A DNA stretch of 64,000 bases, from NCBI RefSeq assembly GCF_029836165.1, contig NZ_JAOEBG010000001.1, forward strand, positions 543,534-607,533, written 5' to 3'. This document shows, one piece after another, positions 26,158-36,017 of the stretch. The stretch comes from Pseudomonas sp. GD04091. GTDB taxonomy: Bacteria; Pseudomonadota; Gammaproteobacteria; Pseudomonadales; Pseudomonadaceae. Numbering within the stretch: the first letter of the stretch is position 1; each line of letters starts with the position of its first letter. The notes below the pieces were generated by a model. That model saw only the letters and a program-made list of their open reading frames with translations. It had not been told where the DNA came from and made no database searches. The translations under genes were made by a program, and so were the position numbers.

Positions 26158-26940
26158 ATGACCGTCACCATCAAGACCGCAGAAGACATCGAGAAGATGC
26201 GCATCGCCGGCCGCCTGGCCGCCGAAGTGCTGGAAATGATCGAAGAGCACGTCAAGCCCGGCGTCACCACCGAAGAGCTCGACCGCATCTGCCACGACTA
26301 TATCGTCAACGTCCAGCAGGCCATCCCGGCCCCGCTCAACTACAAGGGCTACCCGAAGTCGATCTGCACCTCGATCAACCACGTGGTCTGCCACGGCATC
26401 CCCAACGACAAGCCGCTGAAGAAGGGTGACACCCTCAACATCGACATCACCGTGATCAAGGACGGCTACCACGGCGACACCAGCCGCATGTTCCACGTCG
26501 GCGAAGTGCCCGAGTGGGCCTCGCGCCTGTCCAAGGTCACCCAGGAATGCATGTACAAGGCCATCGAACTGGTCAAGCCGGGCTGCCGCCTGGGCGATAT
26601 CGGCGAGGTGATCCAGAAGCACGCCGAAAAGAACGGTTTCTCGGTGGTCCGCGAGTTCTGCGGACACGGCATCGGCAAGGTATTCCATGAAGAGCCGCAG
26701 ATCCTCCACTACGGCAAGGCCGGCACCGGCATGGAGCTCAAGGAAGGCATGACCTTCACCATCGAACCGATGATCAACCAGGGCAAGGCCGACACCAAGG
26801 TGCTCGGCGACGGCTGGACCGCCATCACCAAGGACCGCAAGCTCTCGGCCCAGTGGGAACACACCCTGGTGGTGACCGCCACTGGCTACGAGATCTTCAC
26901 CCTGCGCAAAGACGACACCATCGCGCGCACCTCGGCCTGA
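26158..26940 (+). CDS. map: methionine aminopeptidase, type I
   Basis: 260-residue cytosolic dinuclear metalloprotease that removes the initiator Met from nascent proteins. The pita-bread fold motifs are in order: STSINHVVCHGIPNDKPL (substrate His), DTLNIDITVIKDGYHGDTSR (two metal-ligand Asp), HGIGKVFHEEPQI (ligand His) and GMTFTIEPMI (ligand Glu). The last Glu is in SAQWEHTLVVT. The family length is normal. It is followed after 24 nt by glnD on the same strand. Confidence 0.98.
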   Translation: MTVTIKTAEDIEKMRIAGRLAAEVLEMIEEHVKPGVTTEELDRICHDYIVNVQQAIPAPLNYKGYPKSICTSINHVVCHGIPNDKPLKKGDTLNIDITVIKDGYHGDTSRMFHVGEVPEWASRLSKVTQECMYKAIELVKPGCRLGDIGEVIQKHAEKNGFSVVREFCGHGIGKVFHEEPQILHYGKAGTGMELKEGMTFTIEPMINQGKADTKVLGDGWTAITKDRKLSAQWEHTLVVTATGYEIFTLRKDDTIARTSA

Positions 26941-26964
26941 TACTGACTACAGGAACGCGACTCG

Positions 26965-29667
26965 ATGCCCCAGGTGGATCCCGAACTGTTCGACCGCGGC
27001 CAGTTCCAGGCGGAACTGGCCCTCAAGGCAAGCCCCATCGCCGCTTTCAAGAAGGCCATTCGCATGGCTGGCGAGGTACTCGACAAGCGTTTCCGCGAAG
27101 GCCGTGAAATTCGCCGGCTGATCGAAGACCGTGCCTGGTTCGTCGACAACATCCTGCAGCAGGCCTGGAACCAGTTCGACTGGGTCGCGCCGGACGGCAT
27201 CGCCCTGGTCGCGGTCGGCGGCTATGGCCGCGGCGAGTTGCATCCCTGGTCCGACATCGACCTGCTGATCCTGCTCGATGCCGCCGAGCACGAGCAGTAC
27301 CGCGACGCCATCGAGCGCTTCCTGACGCTGCTGTGGGACATCGGCCTGGAGGTCGGCCAGAGCGTGCGCACCGTCGACGAATGCGCCGAACAGGCCCGGG
27401 CCGACCTCACGGTCATCACCAACCTGATGGAAAGCCGCACCATTGCCGGCCCCGAGCACCTGCGCCAGCGCATGCTCGAAGCCACCAGCACCGCGCACAT
27501 GTGGCCTGCCGCCGAGTTCTTCCTGGCCAAGCGCGCCGAACTCAAGGCTCGTCATCACAAGTACAACGACACCGAGTACAACCTCGAGCCCAACGTCAAG
27601 GGCGGGCCAGGCGGCCTGCGCGACATCCAGACGGTGCTCTGGGTGGCGCGGCGTCAGTACGGCACCCTGAACCTGCACGCCCTGGCCGGCGAAGACTTCC
27701 TGCTGGAAAGCGAGAACGAGCTGCTGGCCTCGTCCCAGGCCTTCCTCTGGCGCGTGCGCTACGCCCTGCACATGCTTGCCGGGCGCGCCGAGGACCGCCT
27801 GCTGTTCGACCACCAACGCAGCATCGCCGCGCTGCTTGGCTACACCGACGAAAACCCCAAGCGCGCCATCGAACAGTTCATGCAGCAGTACTACCGGATG
27901 GTGATGAGCATCAGCCAACTGTGCGACCTGATCATCCAGCATTTCGAGGAAGTCATCCTCGCCGATGACGACAGCGGCACCACGCAACCGCTCAATGCCC
28001 GCTTCCGCCTGCACGATGGCTATATAGAGGCGGTCAACCCGAACGTCTTCAAGCGCACCCCGTTCGCCATGCTGGAGATCTTCGTGCTGATGGCCCAGCA
28101 CCCCGAGATCAAGGGCGTGCGCGCCGATACCGTGCGCCTGCTGCGCGAACATCGGCACCTGATCGACGACAAGTTCCGCAACGACATCCGCAACACCAGC
28201 CTGTTCATCGAACTGTTCAAGTGCGAGATCGGCATTCACCGCAATCTGCGGCGGATGAACCGCTATGGCATCCTCGGCCGCTACCTGCCGGAGTTCGGCC
28301 TGATCGTCGGGCAGATGCAGCATGACCTGTTCCACATCTACACGGTCGACGCGCACACCCTCAACCTGATCAAGCACCTGCGCAAGCTGCAGTACACGCC
28401 GGTCTCGGAAAAATTCCCGCTGGCCAGCAAGCTCATGGGCCGCCTGCCCAAGCCCGAACTGATCTACCTGGCCGGCCTGTACCACGATATCGGCAAGGGG
28501 CGCCAGGGCGACCACTCCGAGCTGGGCGCGGTGGATGCCCAGGCCTTCTGCGAGCGCCACCAGTTGCCCGCCTGGGACAGCCGCCTGATCGTCTGGCTGG
28601 TGCAAAACCATCTGGTGATGTCCACCACCGCCCAGCGCAAGGACCTCTCCGATCCACAGGTGATCAACGACTTCGCCCTGCACGTGGGCGACGAAACGCG
28701 CCTGGACTACCTCTACGTGTTGACCGTGGCCGACATCAACGCCACCAACCCCAGCCTGTGGAACTCCTGGCGGGCAAGCCTGCTGCGCCAGCTCTACACC
28801 GAGACCAAGCGCGCCCTGCGCCGGGGCCTCGAGAACCCGCTGGACCGCGAGGAACAGATCCGCCAGACACAGACCGCGGCGCTGGACATCCTGGTGCGCG
28901 AAGGCACCGACCCGGATGACGTGGAGCAGCTGTGGTCGCAACTGGGCGACGACTACTTCCTCAAGCACACCGCCGCCGACGTGGCCTGGCACAGCGATGC
29001 CATCCTCCAGCAGCCGGCCGACGGCGGCCCCCTGGTGCTGATCAAGGAGACGACCCAACGTGAGTTCGAGGGCGGCACGCAGATCTTCATCTACGCCCCC
29101 GACCAGCACGACTTCTTCGCCGTGACCGTGGCGGCCATGGCCCAGCTGAACCTGAACATCCACGACGCCCGGATCATCACCTCCAGCAGCCAGTTCACCC
29201 TCGACACCTACATCGTGCTCGACAATGACGGCGGCTCAATCGGTGACAACCCGCAGCGGGTCAGGCAGATCCGCGATGGCCTCACCGAGGCGCTGCGCAA
29301 CCCCGAGGACTACCCGACCATCATCCAGCGTCGGGTGCCGCGCCAGCTCAAGCACTTCAACTTCCCGCCCCAGGTGACCATCCTCAACGATGCCCAGCGC
29401 CCGGTGACCATCCTCGAAATCACCGCCCCGGACCGCCCCGGCCTGCTGGCACGCATCGGGCGGATCTTCCTGGAGTTCGACATCTCGCTGCAGAACGCCA
29501 AGATCGCCACCCTCGGCGAGCGCGTGGAAGACGTGTTCTTCATTACCGACGCCGACAACCAGCCGCTGTCCGACCCACAGCTGTGCAGCCGCCTGCAGGA
29601 AGCCATCGTCCAGCAGCTGCAGGCCGGCCAGGCCAGCGATGCCAGCCCTACCCGCATGACCTTTTGA
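26965..29667 (+). CDS. glnD: bifunctional uridylyltransferase/uridylyl-removing enzyme
   Basis: 900-residue nitrogen sensor that uridylylates PII when glutamine is low and removes UMP when it is high. The nucleotidyltransferase motif [19 protein letters not shown] lies near residues 85-105. The HD hydrolase domain starts with [15 protein letters not shown] near residue 504. Two C-terminal ACT domains, the glutamine sensors, begin near 705 ([16 protein letters not shown]) and 813 ([17 protein letters not shown]). AGGAACG precedes the ATG. map-glnD-dapC is a common Pseudomonas order. Confidence 0.97.
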   Translation: MPQVDPELFDRGQFQAELALKASPIAAFKKAIRMAGEVLDKRFREGREIRRLIEDRAWFVDNILQQAWNQFDWVAPDGIALVAVGGYGRGELHPWSDIDLLILLDAAEHEQYRDAIERFLTLLWDIGLEVGQSVRTVDECAEQARADLTVITNLMESRTIAGPEHLRQRMLEATSTAHMWPAAEFFLAKRAELKARHHKYNDTEYNLEPNVKGGPGGLRDIQTVLWVARRQYGTLNLHALAGEDFLLESENELLASSQAFLWRVRYALHMLAGRAEDRLLFDHQRSIAALLGYTDENPKRAIEQFMQQYYRMVMSISQLCDLIIQHFEEVILADDDSGTTQPLNARFRLHDGYIEAVNPNVFKRTPFAMLEIFVLMAQHPEIKGVRADTVRLLREHRHLIDDKFRNDIRNTSLFIELFKCEIGIHRNLRRMNRYGILGRYLPEFGLIVGQMQHDLFHIYTVDAHTLNLIKHLRKLQYTPVSEKFPLASKLMGRLPKPELIYLAGLYHDIGKGRQGDHSELGAVDAQAFCERHQLPAWDSRLIVWLVQNHLVMSTTAQRKDLSDPQVINDFALHVGDETRLDYLYVLTVADINATNPSLWNSWRASLLRQLYTETKRALRRGLENPLDREEQIRQTQTAALDILVREGTDPDDVEQLWSQLGDDYFLKHTAADVAWHSDAILQQPADGGPLVLIKETTQREFEGGTQIFIYAPDQHDFFAVTVAAMAQLNLNIHDARIITSSSQFTLDTYIVLDNDGGSIGDNPQRVRQIRDGLTEALRNPEDYPTIIQRRVPRQLKHFNFPPQVTILNDAQRPVTILEITAPDRPGLLARIGRIFLEFDISLQNAKIATLGERVEDVFFITDADNQPLSDPQLCSRLQEAIVQQLQAGQASDASPTRMTF

Positions 29668-29688
29668 CGATAACGAGACCTTGCGCCG

Positions 29689-30885
29689 ATGAACCACGCC
29701 TTGACCCAGCTTCAGCCCTACCCGTTCGAGAAACTGCGCGCCCTGCTGGGCAGCGTGAAACCTGCGGCGGACAAACGCGCCATCGCCCTGTCGATCGGTG
29801 AGCCGAAGCATGAATCACCCGCGTTCGTCGCCAAGGCCATGGCCGACAATCTCGACAAGCTGGCGGTCTACCCCAGCACCCTCGGCCTGCCAGCCCTGCG
29901 CCAGGCCATCGGCCAGTGGTGCGAGCGCCGTTTCAACGTACCAGCCGGCTGGCTCGACGCCGACCGCCACATCCTGCCGGTCAATGGCACCCGTGAAGCG
30001 CTGTTCGCCTTCACCCAGGCGGTGGTCAACCGTGCCGACGACGGCCTGGTGGTCAGCCCCAATCCGTTCTACCAGATCTACGAAGGCGCGGCCCTGCTGG
30101 CCGGAGCGACCCCGCACTACCTGCCGTGCCTGGAAGACAATGGTTTCAATCCGGACTTCGATGCCGTCCCCGCCGAGGTCTGGAAGCGCTGCCAGATCCT
30201 GTTCCTGTGCTCCCCGGGCAACCCCACCGGCGCCCTGGTGCCGCTGGACACCCTGAAGAAACTGATCGCCCTGGCCGACGAGCACGACTTCGTGATCGCC
30301 GCCGACGAATGCTACAGCGAGCTGTATTTCGACGAGGACGCCCCGCCACCGGGCCTGCTGAGCGCCTGCGCCGCGCTGGGCCGCAGCGACTTCAAGCGCT
30401 GCGTGGTGTTCCACAGCCTGTCCAAGCGCTCCAACCTGCCGGGGCTGCGCTCGGGCTTCGTGGCCGGCGATGCCGATATCATCAAGCCGTTCCTGCTGTA
30501 CCGCACCTACCATGGCTGCGCCATGCCGGTACAGACCCAGCTGGCCAGCATCGCCGCCTGGCAGGACGAGGCCCACGTGCGTGAAAACCGCGACCAGTAC
30601 CGCGCCAAGTACGATGCCGTGCTCGACATCCTGCAACCAGTGCTGGACGTGCAACGCCCGGACGGCAGCTTCTACCTGTGGGCCAAGGTGCCCGGCAGCG
30701 ACGCCGACTTCACCCGTGACCTGTTCGAAGCCGAGCATGTGACCGTGGTCCCGGGGTCGTACCTGTCGCGGGAAGTGGATGGGGTGAACCCGGGGGCCGG
30801 GCGCGTGCGCATGGCGCTGGTCGCGCCGCTTGCCGAATGTATCGAGGCCGCCGAACGGATTCGCGCGTTCGTACAGAACCGCTGA
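29689..30885 (+). CDS. dapC: succinyldiaminopimelate transaminase
   Basis: 398-residue fold-type I PLP aminotransferase converting N-succinyl-2-amino-6-ketopimelate to N-succinyl-LL-diaminopimelate for lysine and peptidoglycan. The N-terminal IALSIGEPKHESPAFV, CSPGNPTGALVPL, ADECYSELYFD and the PLP-lysine motif FHSLSKRSNLPGLRSGFV are visible. DapC is the dedicated enzyme in pseudomonads; generic aminotransferases of the same fold are the alternative. The position 21 nt after glnD, and the nearby dapD and dapE, support the call. Confidence 0.93.
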   Translation: MNHALTQLQPYPFEKLRALLGSVKPAADKRAIALSIGEPKHESPAFVAKAMADNLDKLAVYPSTLGLPALRQAIGQWCERRFNVPAGWLDADRHILPVNGTREALFAFTQAVVNRADDGLVVSPNPFYQIYEGAALLAGATPHYLPCLEDNGFNPDFDAVPAEVWKRCQILFLCSPGNPTGALVPLDTLKKLIALADEHDFVIAADECYSELYFDEDAPPPGLLSACAALGRSDFKRCVVFHSLSKRSNLPGLRSGFVAGDADIIKPFLLYRTYHGCAMPVQTQLASIAAWQDEAHVRENRDQYRAKYDAVLDILQPVLDVQRPDGSFYLWAKVPGSDADFTRDLFEAEHVTVVPGSYLSREVDGVNPGAGRVRMALVAPLAECIEAAERIRAFVQNR

Positions 30886-30908
30886 TCGAAACAGGGTCGC
30901 AAGACAGA

Positions 30909-30934
30909 CCCTTCGCGGGCTTGCCCGCGAAGGG
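30909..30934. terminator. bidirectional hairpin between dapC and antiporter gene
   Basis: A perfect 12-bp stem (30909-30920 with 30923-30934) with a TT centre, in the 61-bp gap between two convergent genes. It resembles a single REP core (TTCGCGGG/CCCGCGAA) and probably ends both transcripts, although no long T-run follows. Confidence 0.6.
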
Positions 30935-30946
30935 ACATCAACCGCT

Positions 30947-32593
30947 CTACCTGACCGAGCCCAGGTTCGCCTCGCTCAGGTCCAGGTCTCCCAGCACCTG
31001 CCGCACCACCTCATCGCCCACCAGATGCTGGCGATGCAGCTCGTACAGTTCCAGCCGCTGCGCCCGCAGCGCGCGCAGGCGCAGACGGCGCTCCAGCAGA
31101 TCCATCTGCTCGGCCAGCGCACGGGCCTCGGCGGTGTCGTTGTAGCTGTCCAGCTCATCCCGGTACTCGGCCATCAGGCGCGCCTTGAGCTCGGTGGCCA
31201 GGGTGGCCTGGGCGGCATCCTGCGGCGCGTTGGCATCGATCACCTCTTCCGCCTCGAGGGCGTGGATCGCCGCCTCGGCGGTACGCCGCCAGGCCTCCTG
31301 CACCTCTTGATGCAAACGTTCGTCCGGGCTCTTGGTGATCCCGCGCAGCAGGATCGGCAAGGCGATCACCGCACAGATCAGCGACAACAGGATCACCCCG
31401 GCGGCAATGAAGATCAGCAGGTCCCGTTCGGGAAACGCCTTGCCGGCCCCGATTAGCAAGGGCACCGACATGACGCCGGCCAGGGTCACCGCCCCGCGCA
31501 CCCCGCCCAGGGTCAGCAGCCAGCAGGAGCGCGCGGTCGGCATGAGTACCAGTTCGGGCTTGCCGCGCCAGCGGCGCACCATACCGATCGCCCGCCAGAT
31601 GCTCTGTACCCAGACGAAGCGCAGCAAGACCAGGGCAGCGAAGATCGCCACCACGTCCAGGCAGCGCCAGGCCAGTGTCGGCCAGACGGTCATCTCATCG
31701 CTGACCACCGCCTTGATGATGTCCGGCAACTGCAGCCCCAGCAGGAGGAAGATCAGGCCATTGAATGCGAACTCCAGCAACGACCAGACACTGCGATTGA
31801 GCAGGCGCGTGCTGGTCTGGCGCGGCAGCAGGTCGAGCCAGCTCTGCATCATGCCGGCGGCCACCGCCGAGAGGATGCCCGACACACCCAGTCGCTCGGC
31901 CAGCACGTAGGCCGCGAATGGCAGCAACAGCATGAACACGACGTGAGTCGCCGGATCATCCCAGCCCCGGGTGATCATCCACATGCGCAGGCGCCCGACC
32001 AGCCAGCTCAAGGCCACGCCCACCGCCAGGCCGCCCAGGGCGACCAGGACGAAAGTGAGGCTCGCCTCGGTCAGCGAGAAGACGCCGGTGATGGCCGCCA
32101 CCAGGGCGAACTTGAACGTCACCAGGCCCGAGGCGTCGTTCATCAGCGCCTCACCCTGCAGCATATGCATCAGGGGAGTCGGCAGACGATCCTGGGTGAT
32201 GGCCGACACGGCCACGGCGTCGGTGGGCGACAGCACGGCCGCCAGGGCGAAGGCGACCGGCAGCGCAATGCTCGGCAGCAGCCAGTGGATGAAATAGCCG
32301 GCGCCGACCACGGTGAACAGCACCAGCCCCACCGCCAGCGCCACCACCGGCCCGCGCAGGCGCCACAGCTCGCGCTTGGGCATGCGCCAGCCGTCGGCGA
32401 ACAGCAGCGGGGGCAGGAACAAGAACAGGAACAGTTCGGGGTCCAGCGCCACATGCAGGCCCAGGGTCGGCCAGGCAAGCAAGGCCCCGGCAGCGATCTG
32501 CACCAATGGCAACGGCAGCGGCAGCACACGCCCCACCAGTTTCGACACGCTCACCAGCATCAGCAGGATAAGAACGGTATAGGCTGACTGCAT
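30947..32593 (-). CDS. Na+/H+ antiporter, CPA1 family
   Basis: 548-residue inner-membrane monovalent cation/proton antiporter. The ATG at 32593 (MQSAYTVLILLMLVSVSKL) has AGGAAG 8 nt upstream and is preferred to one nine codons earlier. About 12 hydrophobic segments span residues 1-400. They include the CPA1 transport motifs SPTDAVAVSAITQD and NDASGLVTFKFALV, where the Asn-Asp pair binds the ion. The last approximately 150 residues are a charged helical cytoplasmic tail. The exact ion (Na+, Li+ or K+) cannot be read from the sequence. It is convergent with dapC. Confidence 0.9.
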   Translation of the reverse strand: MQSAYTVLILLMLVSVSKLVGRVLPLPLPLVQIAAGALLAWPTLGLHVALDPELFLFLFLPPLLFADGWRMPKRELWRLRGPVVALAVGLVLFTVVGAGYFIHWLLPSIALPVAFALAAVLSPTDAVAVSAITQDRLPTPLMHMLQGEALMNDASGLVTFKFALVAAITGVFSLTEASLTFVLVALGGLAVGVALSWLVGRLRMWMITRGWDDPATHVVFMLLLPFAAYVLAERLGVSGILSAVAAGMMQSWLDLLPRQTSTRLLNRSVWSLLEFAFNGLIFLLLGLQLPDIIKAVVSDEMTVWPTLAWRCLDVVAIFAALVLLRFVWVQSIWRAIGMVRRWRGKPELVLMPTARSCWLLTLGGVRGAVTLAGVMSVPLLIGAGKAFPERDLLIFIAAGVILLSLICAVIALPILLRGITKSPDERLHQEVQEAWRRTAEAAIHALEAEEVIDANAPQDAAQATLATELKARLMAEYRDELDSYNDTAEARALAEQMDLLERRLRLRALRAQRLELYELHRQHLVGDEVVRQVLGDLDLSEANLGSVR

Positions 32594-32875
32594 CGGCAAG
32601 CTTCCTGTGTGATTCGACAAACGACGACAAGGCGCAACATCGCTATTGAAACAATATGTTAGCGGTCACCGGCTAGCGTGGACCGCTGCACCATAGTCGC
32701 AGCCGGCCCGCGAATATGTAACACAATGCGACGCGAGACGCCGTGACACATATCGTCCCGCGCCTTCCGCCCCGCGGCCGTGGCGCCAGCCCCATCGATG
32801 CCGCATAATCGGCCCCACCCAATCTTCAAGGAGTATCGGGGACGTCAGGTTCATCCCGGCGGCCCCAGGCATTCA
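32594..32875. other. divergent intergenic region, antiporter / Spx-like gene
   Basis: 282 bp without a convincing gene. For the plus strand a CATAAT -10 (32814-32819) with a poor -35 (TGGCGC at 32791, spacer 17) precedes the Spx-like gene. AAGGAG at 32828 is too far upstream to be its ribosome site. A/T-rich sequence at 32645-32660 may hold the antiporter promoter. Confidence 0.3.
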
Positions 32876-33223
32876 ATGGCTTACACTCTCTACGGCATCA
32901 AAGCCTGCGACACCATGAAAAAGGCCCGTACCTGGCTTGAAGAAAAGGCCATCGGCTTCGAGTTCCACGACTACAAGACTCAGGGCATCGACCGCGACAG
33001 CCTCAACCGCTGGTGCGACGAGCACGGCTGGGAAGTCGTGCTGAACCGCGCCGGGACCACCTTCCGCAAGCTCGACGACGCCAGCAAGGCCGACCTCGAC
33101 CAGGCCAAGGCCGTCGAGCTGATGCTCGCCCAACCGTCGATGATCAAGCGCCCGGTGCTCGACCTCGGTGACCGCACCCTGGTCGGCTTCAAGCCCGACC
33201 TGTACGCCGCCGCGCTGGCCTGA
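32876..33223 (+). CDS. ArsC/Spx-family protein (YffB-like)
   Basis: 115-residue thioredoxin-fold protein of the arsenate-reductase-like Spx/MgsR family. The sequence begins MAYTLYGIKACDTMKKARTW. There is a single Cys at the C-x-x-M position rather than a C-x-x-C, as in YffB. The RPVLDLGDRTLVGFKPDLY tail is the family C-terminus. The ATG at 32876 is chosen because the upstream extension is unrelated. True arsenate reduction is unlikely. YffB proteins are glutathione-linked and often precede dapD or dapE, as here (dapD is 43 nt downstream), so it may be co-transcribed. The physiological role is not established. Confidence 0.85.
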   Translation: MAYTLYGIKACDTMKKARTWLEEKAIGFEFHDYKTQGIDRDSLNRWCDEHGWEVVLNRAGTTFRKLDDASKADLDQAKAVELMLAQPSMIKRPVLDLGDRTLVGFKPDLYAAALA

Positions 33224-33265
33224 TCCCGCATTACGCTCCATCCCCTTTTCGCATGAGGTAATCGC

Positions 33266-34300
33266 ATGTCTCAATCGCTGTTCAGCCTGGCCTTCGGTGT
33301 CGGCACCCAAAACCGCCAGGGCGCCTGGCTGGAAGTCTTCTACGCGCAACCGGTGCTCAAGCCGTCCGCCGAGCTGGTCGCGGCCGTCGCACCGGTGCTC
33401 GGCTATGAAGGGGGCAACCAGGCCATCGCCTTCACTACCGCCCAAGCCGCCCAGCTGGCCGACGCGCTCAAGGGCGTCGACGCTGCCCAGGCCGCCCTGC
33501 TGACCCGCCTGGCCGAAAGCCACAAACCGCTGGTCGCCACCCTGCTGGCCGAAGACGGCGCCCTGACCTCGACCCCGGAGGCCTACCTCAAGCTGCACCT
33601 GCTGTCGCACCGCCTGGTCAAGCCGCATGGCGTGTCGCTGGCCGGCATCTTCCCGCTGCTGCCCAACGTCGCCTGGACCAACCAGGGCGCCGTCGACCTG
33701 GCCGAGCTGGCCCAGCTGCAACTGGAAGCGCGCCTCAAGGGTGAGCTGCTGGAAGTGTTCTCGGTGGACAAGTTCCCGAAGATGACCGACTACGTGGTCC
33801 CGGCCGGCGTGCGTATCGCCGACACCGCCCGTGTGCGCCTGGGCGCCTACATCGGCGAAGGCACCACGATCATGCACGAAGGCTTCGTCAACTTTAACGC
33901 CGGCACCGAAGGCCCAGGCATGATCGAAGGCCGCGTCTCGGCCGGCGTGTTCGTCGGCAAGGGCTCGGACCTGGGCGGCGGCTGCTCGACCATGGGCACC
34001 CTGTCCGGTGGCGGCAACATCGTCATCAAGGTCGGCGAAGGCTGCCTGATCGGCGCCAACGCCGGTATCGGCATCCCGCTGGGTGACCGCAACACCGTCG
34101 AGGCCGGCCTGTACATCACCGCCGGCACCAAGGTGAACCTGCTGGACGAGAACAACCAGCTGGTCAAGGTGGTCAAGGCCCGCGACCTGGCCGGCCAGAC
34201 CGACCTGCTGTTCCGCCGCAATTCGCTCAATGGCGCCGTGGAGTGCAAGACCCACAAGTCGGCCATCGAGCTGAACGAGGCCCTGCACGCCCACAACTGA
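33266..34300 (+). CDS. dapD: 2,3,4,5-tetrahydropyridine-2,6-dicarboxylate N-succinyltransferase
   Basis: 344-residue enzyme of the succinylase branch of lysine/DAP synthesis, acting one step before DapC. The N-terminal 160 residues are alpha/beta. The middle is a left-handed beta-helix made of hexapeptide repeats (VRLGAYIGEGTTIMHEGFVN, VFVGKGSDLGGG, LIGANAGIGIPLGD). The C-terminus resembles other Pseudomonas DapD. It belongs to the longer DapD group, about 70 residues longer than the E. coli enzyme. A strong terminator follows. Confidence 0.96.
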   Translation: MSQSLFSLAFGVGTQNRQGAWLEVFYAQPVLKPSAELVAAVAPVLGYEGGNQAIAFTTAQAAQLADALKGVDAAQAALLTRLAESHKPLVATLLAEDGALTSTPEAYLKLHLLSHRLVKPHGVSLAGIFPLLPNVAWTNQGAVDLAELAQLQLEARLKGELLEVFSVDKFPKMTDYVVPAGVRIADTARVRLGAYIGEGTTIMHEGFVNFNAGTEGPGMIEGRVSAGVFVGKGSDLGGGCSTMGTLSGGGNIVIKVGEGCLIGANAGIGIPLGDRNTVEAGLYITAGTKVNLLDENNQLVKVVKARDLAGQTDLLFRRNSLNGAVECKTHKSAIELNEALHAHN

Positions 34301-34328
34301 GAACCTGCCCGGGTTTGAAGTGATAAGA

Positions 34329-34361
34329 TCGGATCTGGCTTTGCAGCCAGATCCGATTTTT
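34329..34361 (+). terminator. rho-independent terminator after dapD
   Basis: A perfect 12-bp stem (34329-34340 with 34345-34356), TTGC loop, followed directly by five T residues. This is a textbook intrinsic terminator 29 nt past the dapD stop. Confidence 0.92.
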
Positions 34362-34381
34362 CATTCCAGGCCTTCGCGAAC

Positions 34382-35587
34382 ATGTTCCAGCCCTCTCCCT
34401 GGCGTGCCGACTTCCCCGCCATCGCCGCCCTGCAACGGCAGCACCAGACCTACCTGGACAGCGCCGCCACCACTCAGAAGCCCCAGGCCCTGCTCGATGC
34501 CTTGAACCACTATTACGGCCATGGCGCGGCGAACGTGCACCGGGCCCAACACCTGCCGGGCGCCCTGGCGACCCAGGCCTTCGAGAGCAGCCGTGACAAG
34601 GTGGCCGCCTGGCTCAACGCCGAGCAGGCACGGCAGATCGTCTTCACCCACGGCGCCACCTCGGCACTGAATCTGCTGGCCTATGGCCTGGAACATCGCT
34701 TCGCGCCCGGCGACGAGATCGCCGTCAGTGCCCTCGAGCACCACGCCAACCTGCTGCCCTGGCAACAGCTGGCGCACCGCCGCGATCTGCGCCTGGTGGT
34801 GTTGCCGGTGAACGACCAGGGCCAGATCGACCTGGAACGCGCCCTGCAGATGATCGGCCCGCGTACCCGGCTGCTCGCGGTCAGCCAGTTGTCCAACGTG
34901 CTGGGCACCTGGCAGCCGCTGGCGCCACTGTTGGCCCATGCCCGGGCCCAGGGCTCGCTGAGCGTGATCGATGGTGCGCAGGGCGTGGTGCATGGCCGAC
35001 ACGACGTTCAGCAGCTGGACTGCGACTTCTATGTGTTCTCCAGTCACAAGCTCTACGGCCCGGACGGCGTCGGCGTGCTGTACGGCCGTTCCCAGGCGCT
35101 GGCGCTGCTGCGCCACTGGCAGTTCGGCGGCGAAATGGTCCAGCTGGCGGACTACCAGGAGGCCAGCTTCCGCCCGGCTCCCTTGGGCTTCGAGGCCGGC
35201 ACCCCACCGATAGCCAGCGTCATCGGCCTGGGCGCCACCCTGGACTACCTGGCAGGCCTGGACGCCAGTGCCGTGGCCGCTCATGAGGCCAGCCTGCACC
35301 GGCATCTGCTGCGAGGATTGGCTGATCGCGAAGGAATTCGTGTGCTCGGCGCGCCCCAGGCAGCGCTGGCCAGCTTCGTCATAGAAGGTGTGCACAACGC
35401 CGATATCGCCCATTTACTGACCGAACAGGGTATTGCCGTTCGCGCCGGACATCACTGCGCCATGCCCCTGCTCAAAGGCCTGGGGCTCGATGGCGCGATC
35501 CGCGTCTCGCTGGGGCTCTACTCCGACAGCGACGACCTGCAACGATTCTTCGAGGCGCTCGACCAGGGCCTGGAGCTTTTGCGATGA
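34382..35587 (+). CDS. csdA: cysteine desulfurase, CsdA/SufS type
   Basis: 401-residue PLP enzyme (group II, class V aminotransferase fold) that releases sulfur from cysteine as a persulfide. The PLP lysine is in VFSSHKLYGPDGVGVLYG (near residue 223) and the active-site cysteine in RAGHHCAMPLLKGLG (near 359). TYLDSAATTQKPQALLDALN is the usual N-terminal motif. It overlaps the following sufE-like gene by 4 nt. The partner gene, and tcdA next door, favour CsdA rather than the Fe-S-assembly SufS; no suf genes are near. Confidence 0.93.
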   Translation: MFQPSPWRADFPAIAALQRQHQTYLDSAATTQKPQALLDALNHYYGHGAANVHRAQHLPGALATQAFESSRDKVAAWLNAEQARQIVFTHGATSALNLLAYGLEHRFAPGDEIAVSALEHHANLLPWQQLAHRRDLRLVVLPVNDQGQIDLERALQMIGPRTRLLAVSQLSNVLGTWQPLAPLLAHARAQGSLSVIDGAQGVVHGRHDVQQLDCDFYVFSSHKLYGPDGVGVLYGRSQALALLRHWQFGGEMVQLADYQEASFRPAPLGFEAGTPPIASVIGLGATLDYLAGLDASAVAAHEASLHRHLLRGLADREGIRVLGAPQAALASFVIEGVHNADIAHLLTEQGIAVRAGHHCAMPLLKGLGLDGAIRVSLGLYSDSDDLQRFFEALDQGLELLR

Positions 35588-35994
35588 GCCTTTCGCCAGA
35601 GGCCAGCCAGGCGCTGGAAAGCTTCCAGCAGGCGCGTGGCTGGGAGCAACGGGCCCGCCTGCTGATGCAATGGGGGGACCGCCTCGAACCTTTGACGGAC
35701 GCGGAAAAGTGCGAGGAAAACCGTGTGCACGGCTGCGAAAGCCTGGTCTGGCTGGTGGCCGCTGAGGAAAACGGCCAGTGGCATTTCAAAGCGGCCAGTG
35801 ATGCGCGCTTGTTGCGCGGACTGCTGGCGCTGTTGCTGGTCAGGGTTCAGGGAGCGTCCAGCGTAGCGTTGCAAGGACTGGATCTGACAAGCTGGTTCAC
35901 ATCGCTGGGACTGGAGCGCCAGCTATCGCCATCGCGAAGCAATGGGTTGAATGCGGTACTGCAGCGGATGGCCGAGCGAGCGTCCAACCGCTGA
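35584..35994 (+). CDS. csdE: sulfur acceptor protein, SufE/CsdE family
   Basis: 136-residue sulfur-transfer partner that accepts persulfide from the desulfurase. The acceptor Cys lies in CEENRVHGCESLVWLVA (second Cys, near residue 50), the usual SufE/CsdE signature. GLLALLLVRVQGASSV is the following helix. The ATG overlaps the csdA stop (ATGA), so the two are made in step. CsdA-CsdE is known to supply sulfur to the ThiF-like protein encoded next door in E. coli. Confidence 0.92.
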   Translation: MSLSPEASQALESFQQARGWEQRARLLMQWGDRLEPLTDAEKCEENRVHGCESLVWLVAAEENGQWHFKAASDARLLRGLLALLLVRVQGASSVALQGLDLTSWFTSLGLERQLSPSRSNGLNAVLQRMAERASNR

Positions 35995-36017
35995 ATCGTG
36001 CCGCCCTCGTCGCGGGC

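Noticed and set aside
26947..29163. 738-codon open frame opposite glnD
   Set aside because: Antisense shadow of glnD.
32666..32872. 68-codon frame on the minus strand in the antiporter/Spx-like gap
   Set aside because: No ribosome site, odd composition and no recognisable motif.
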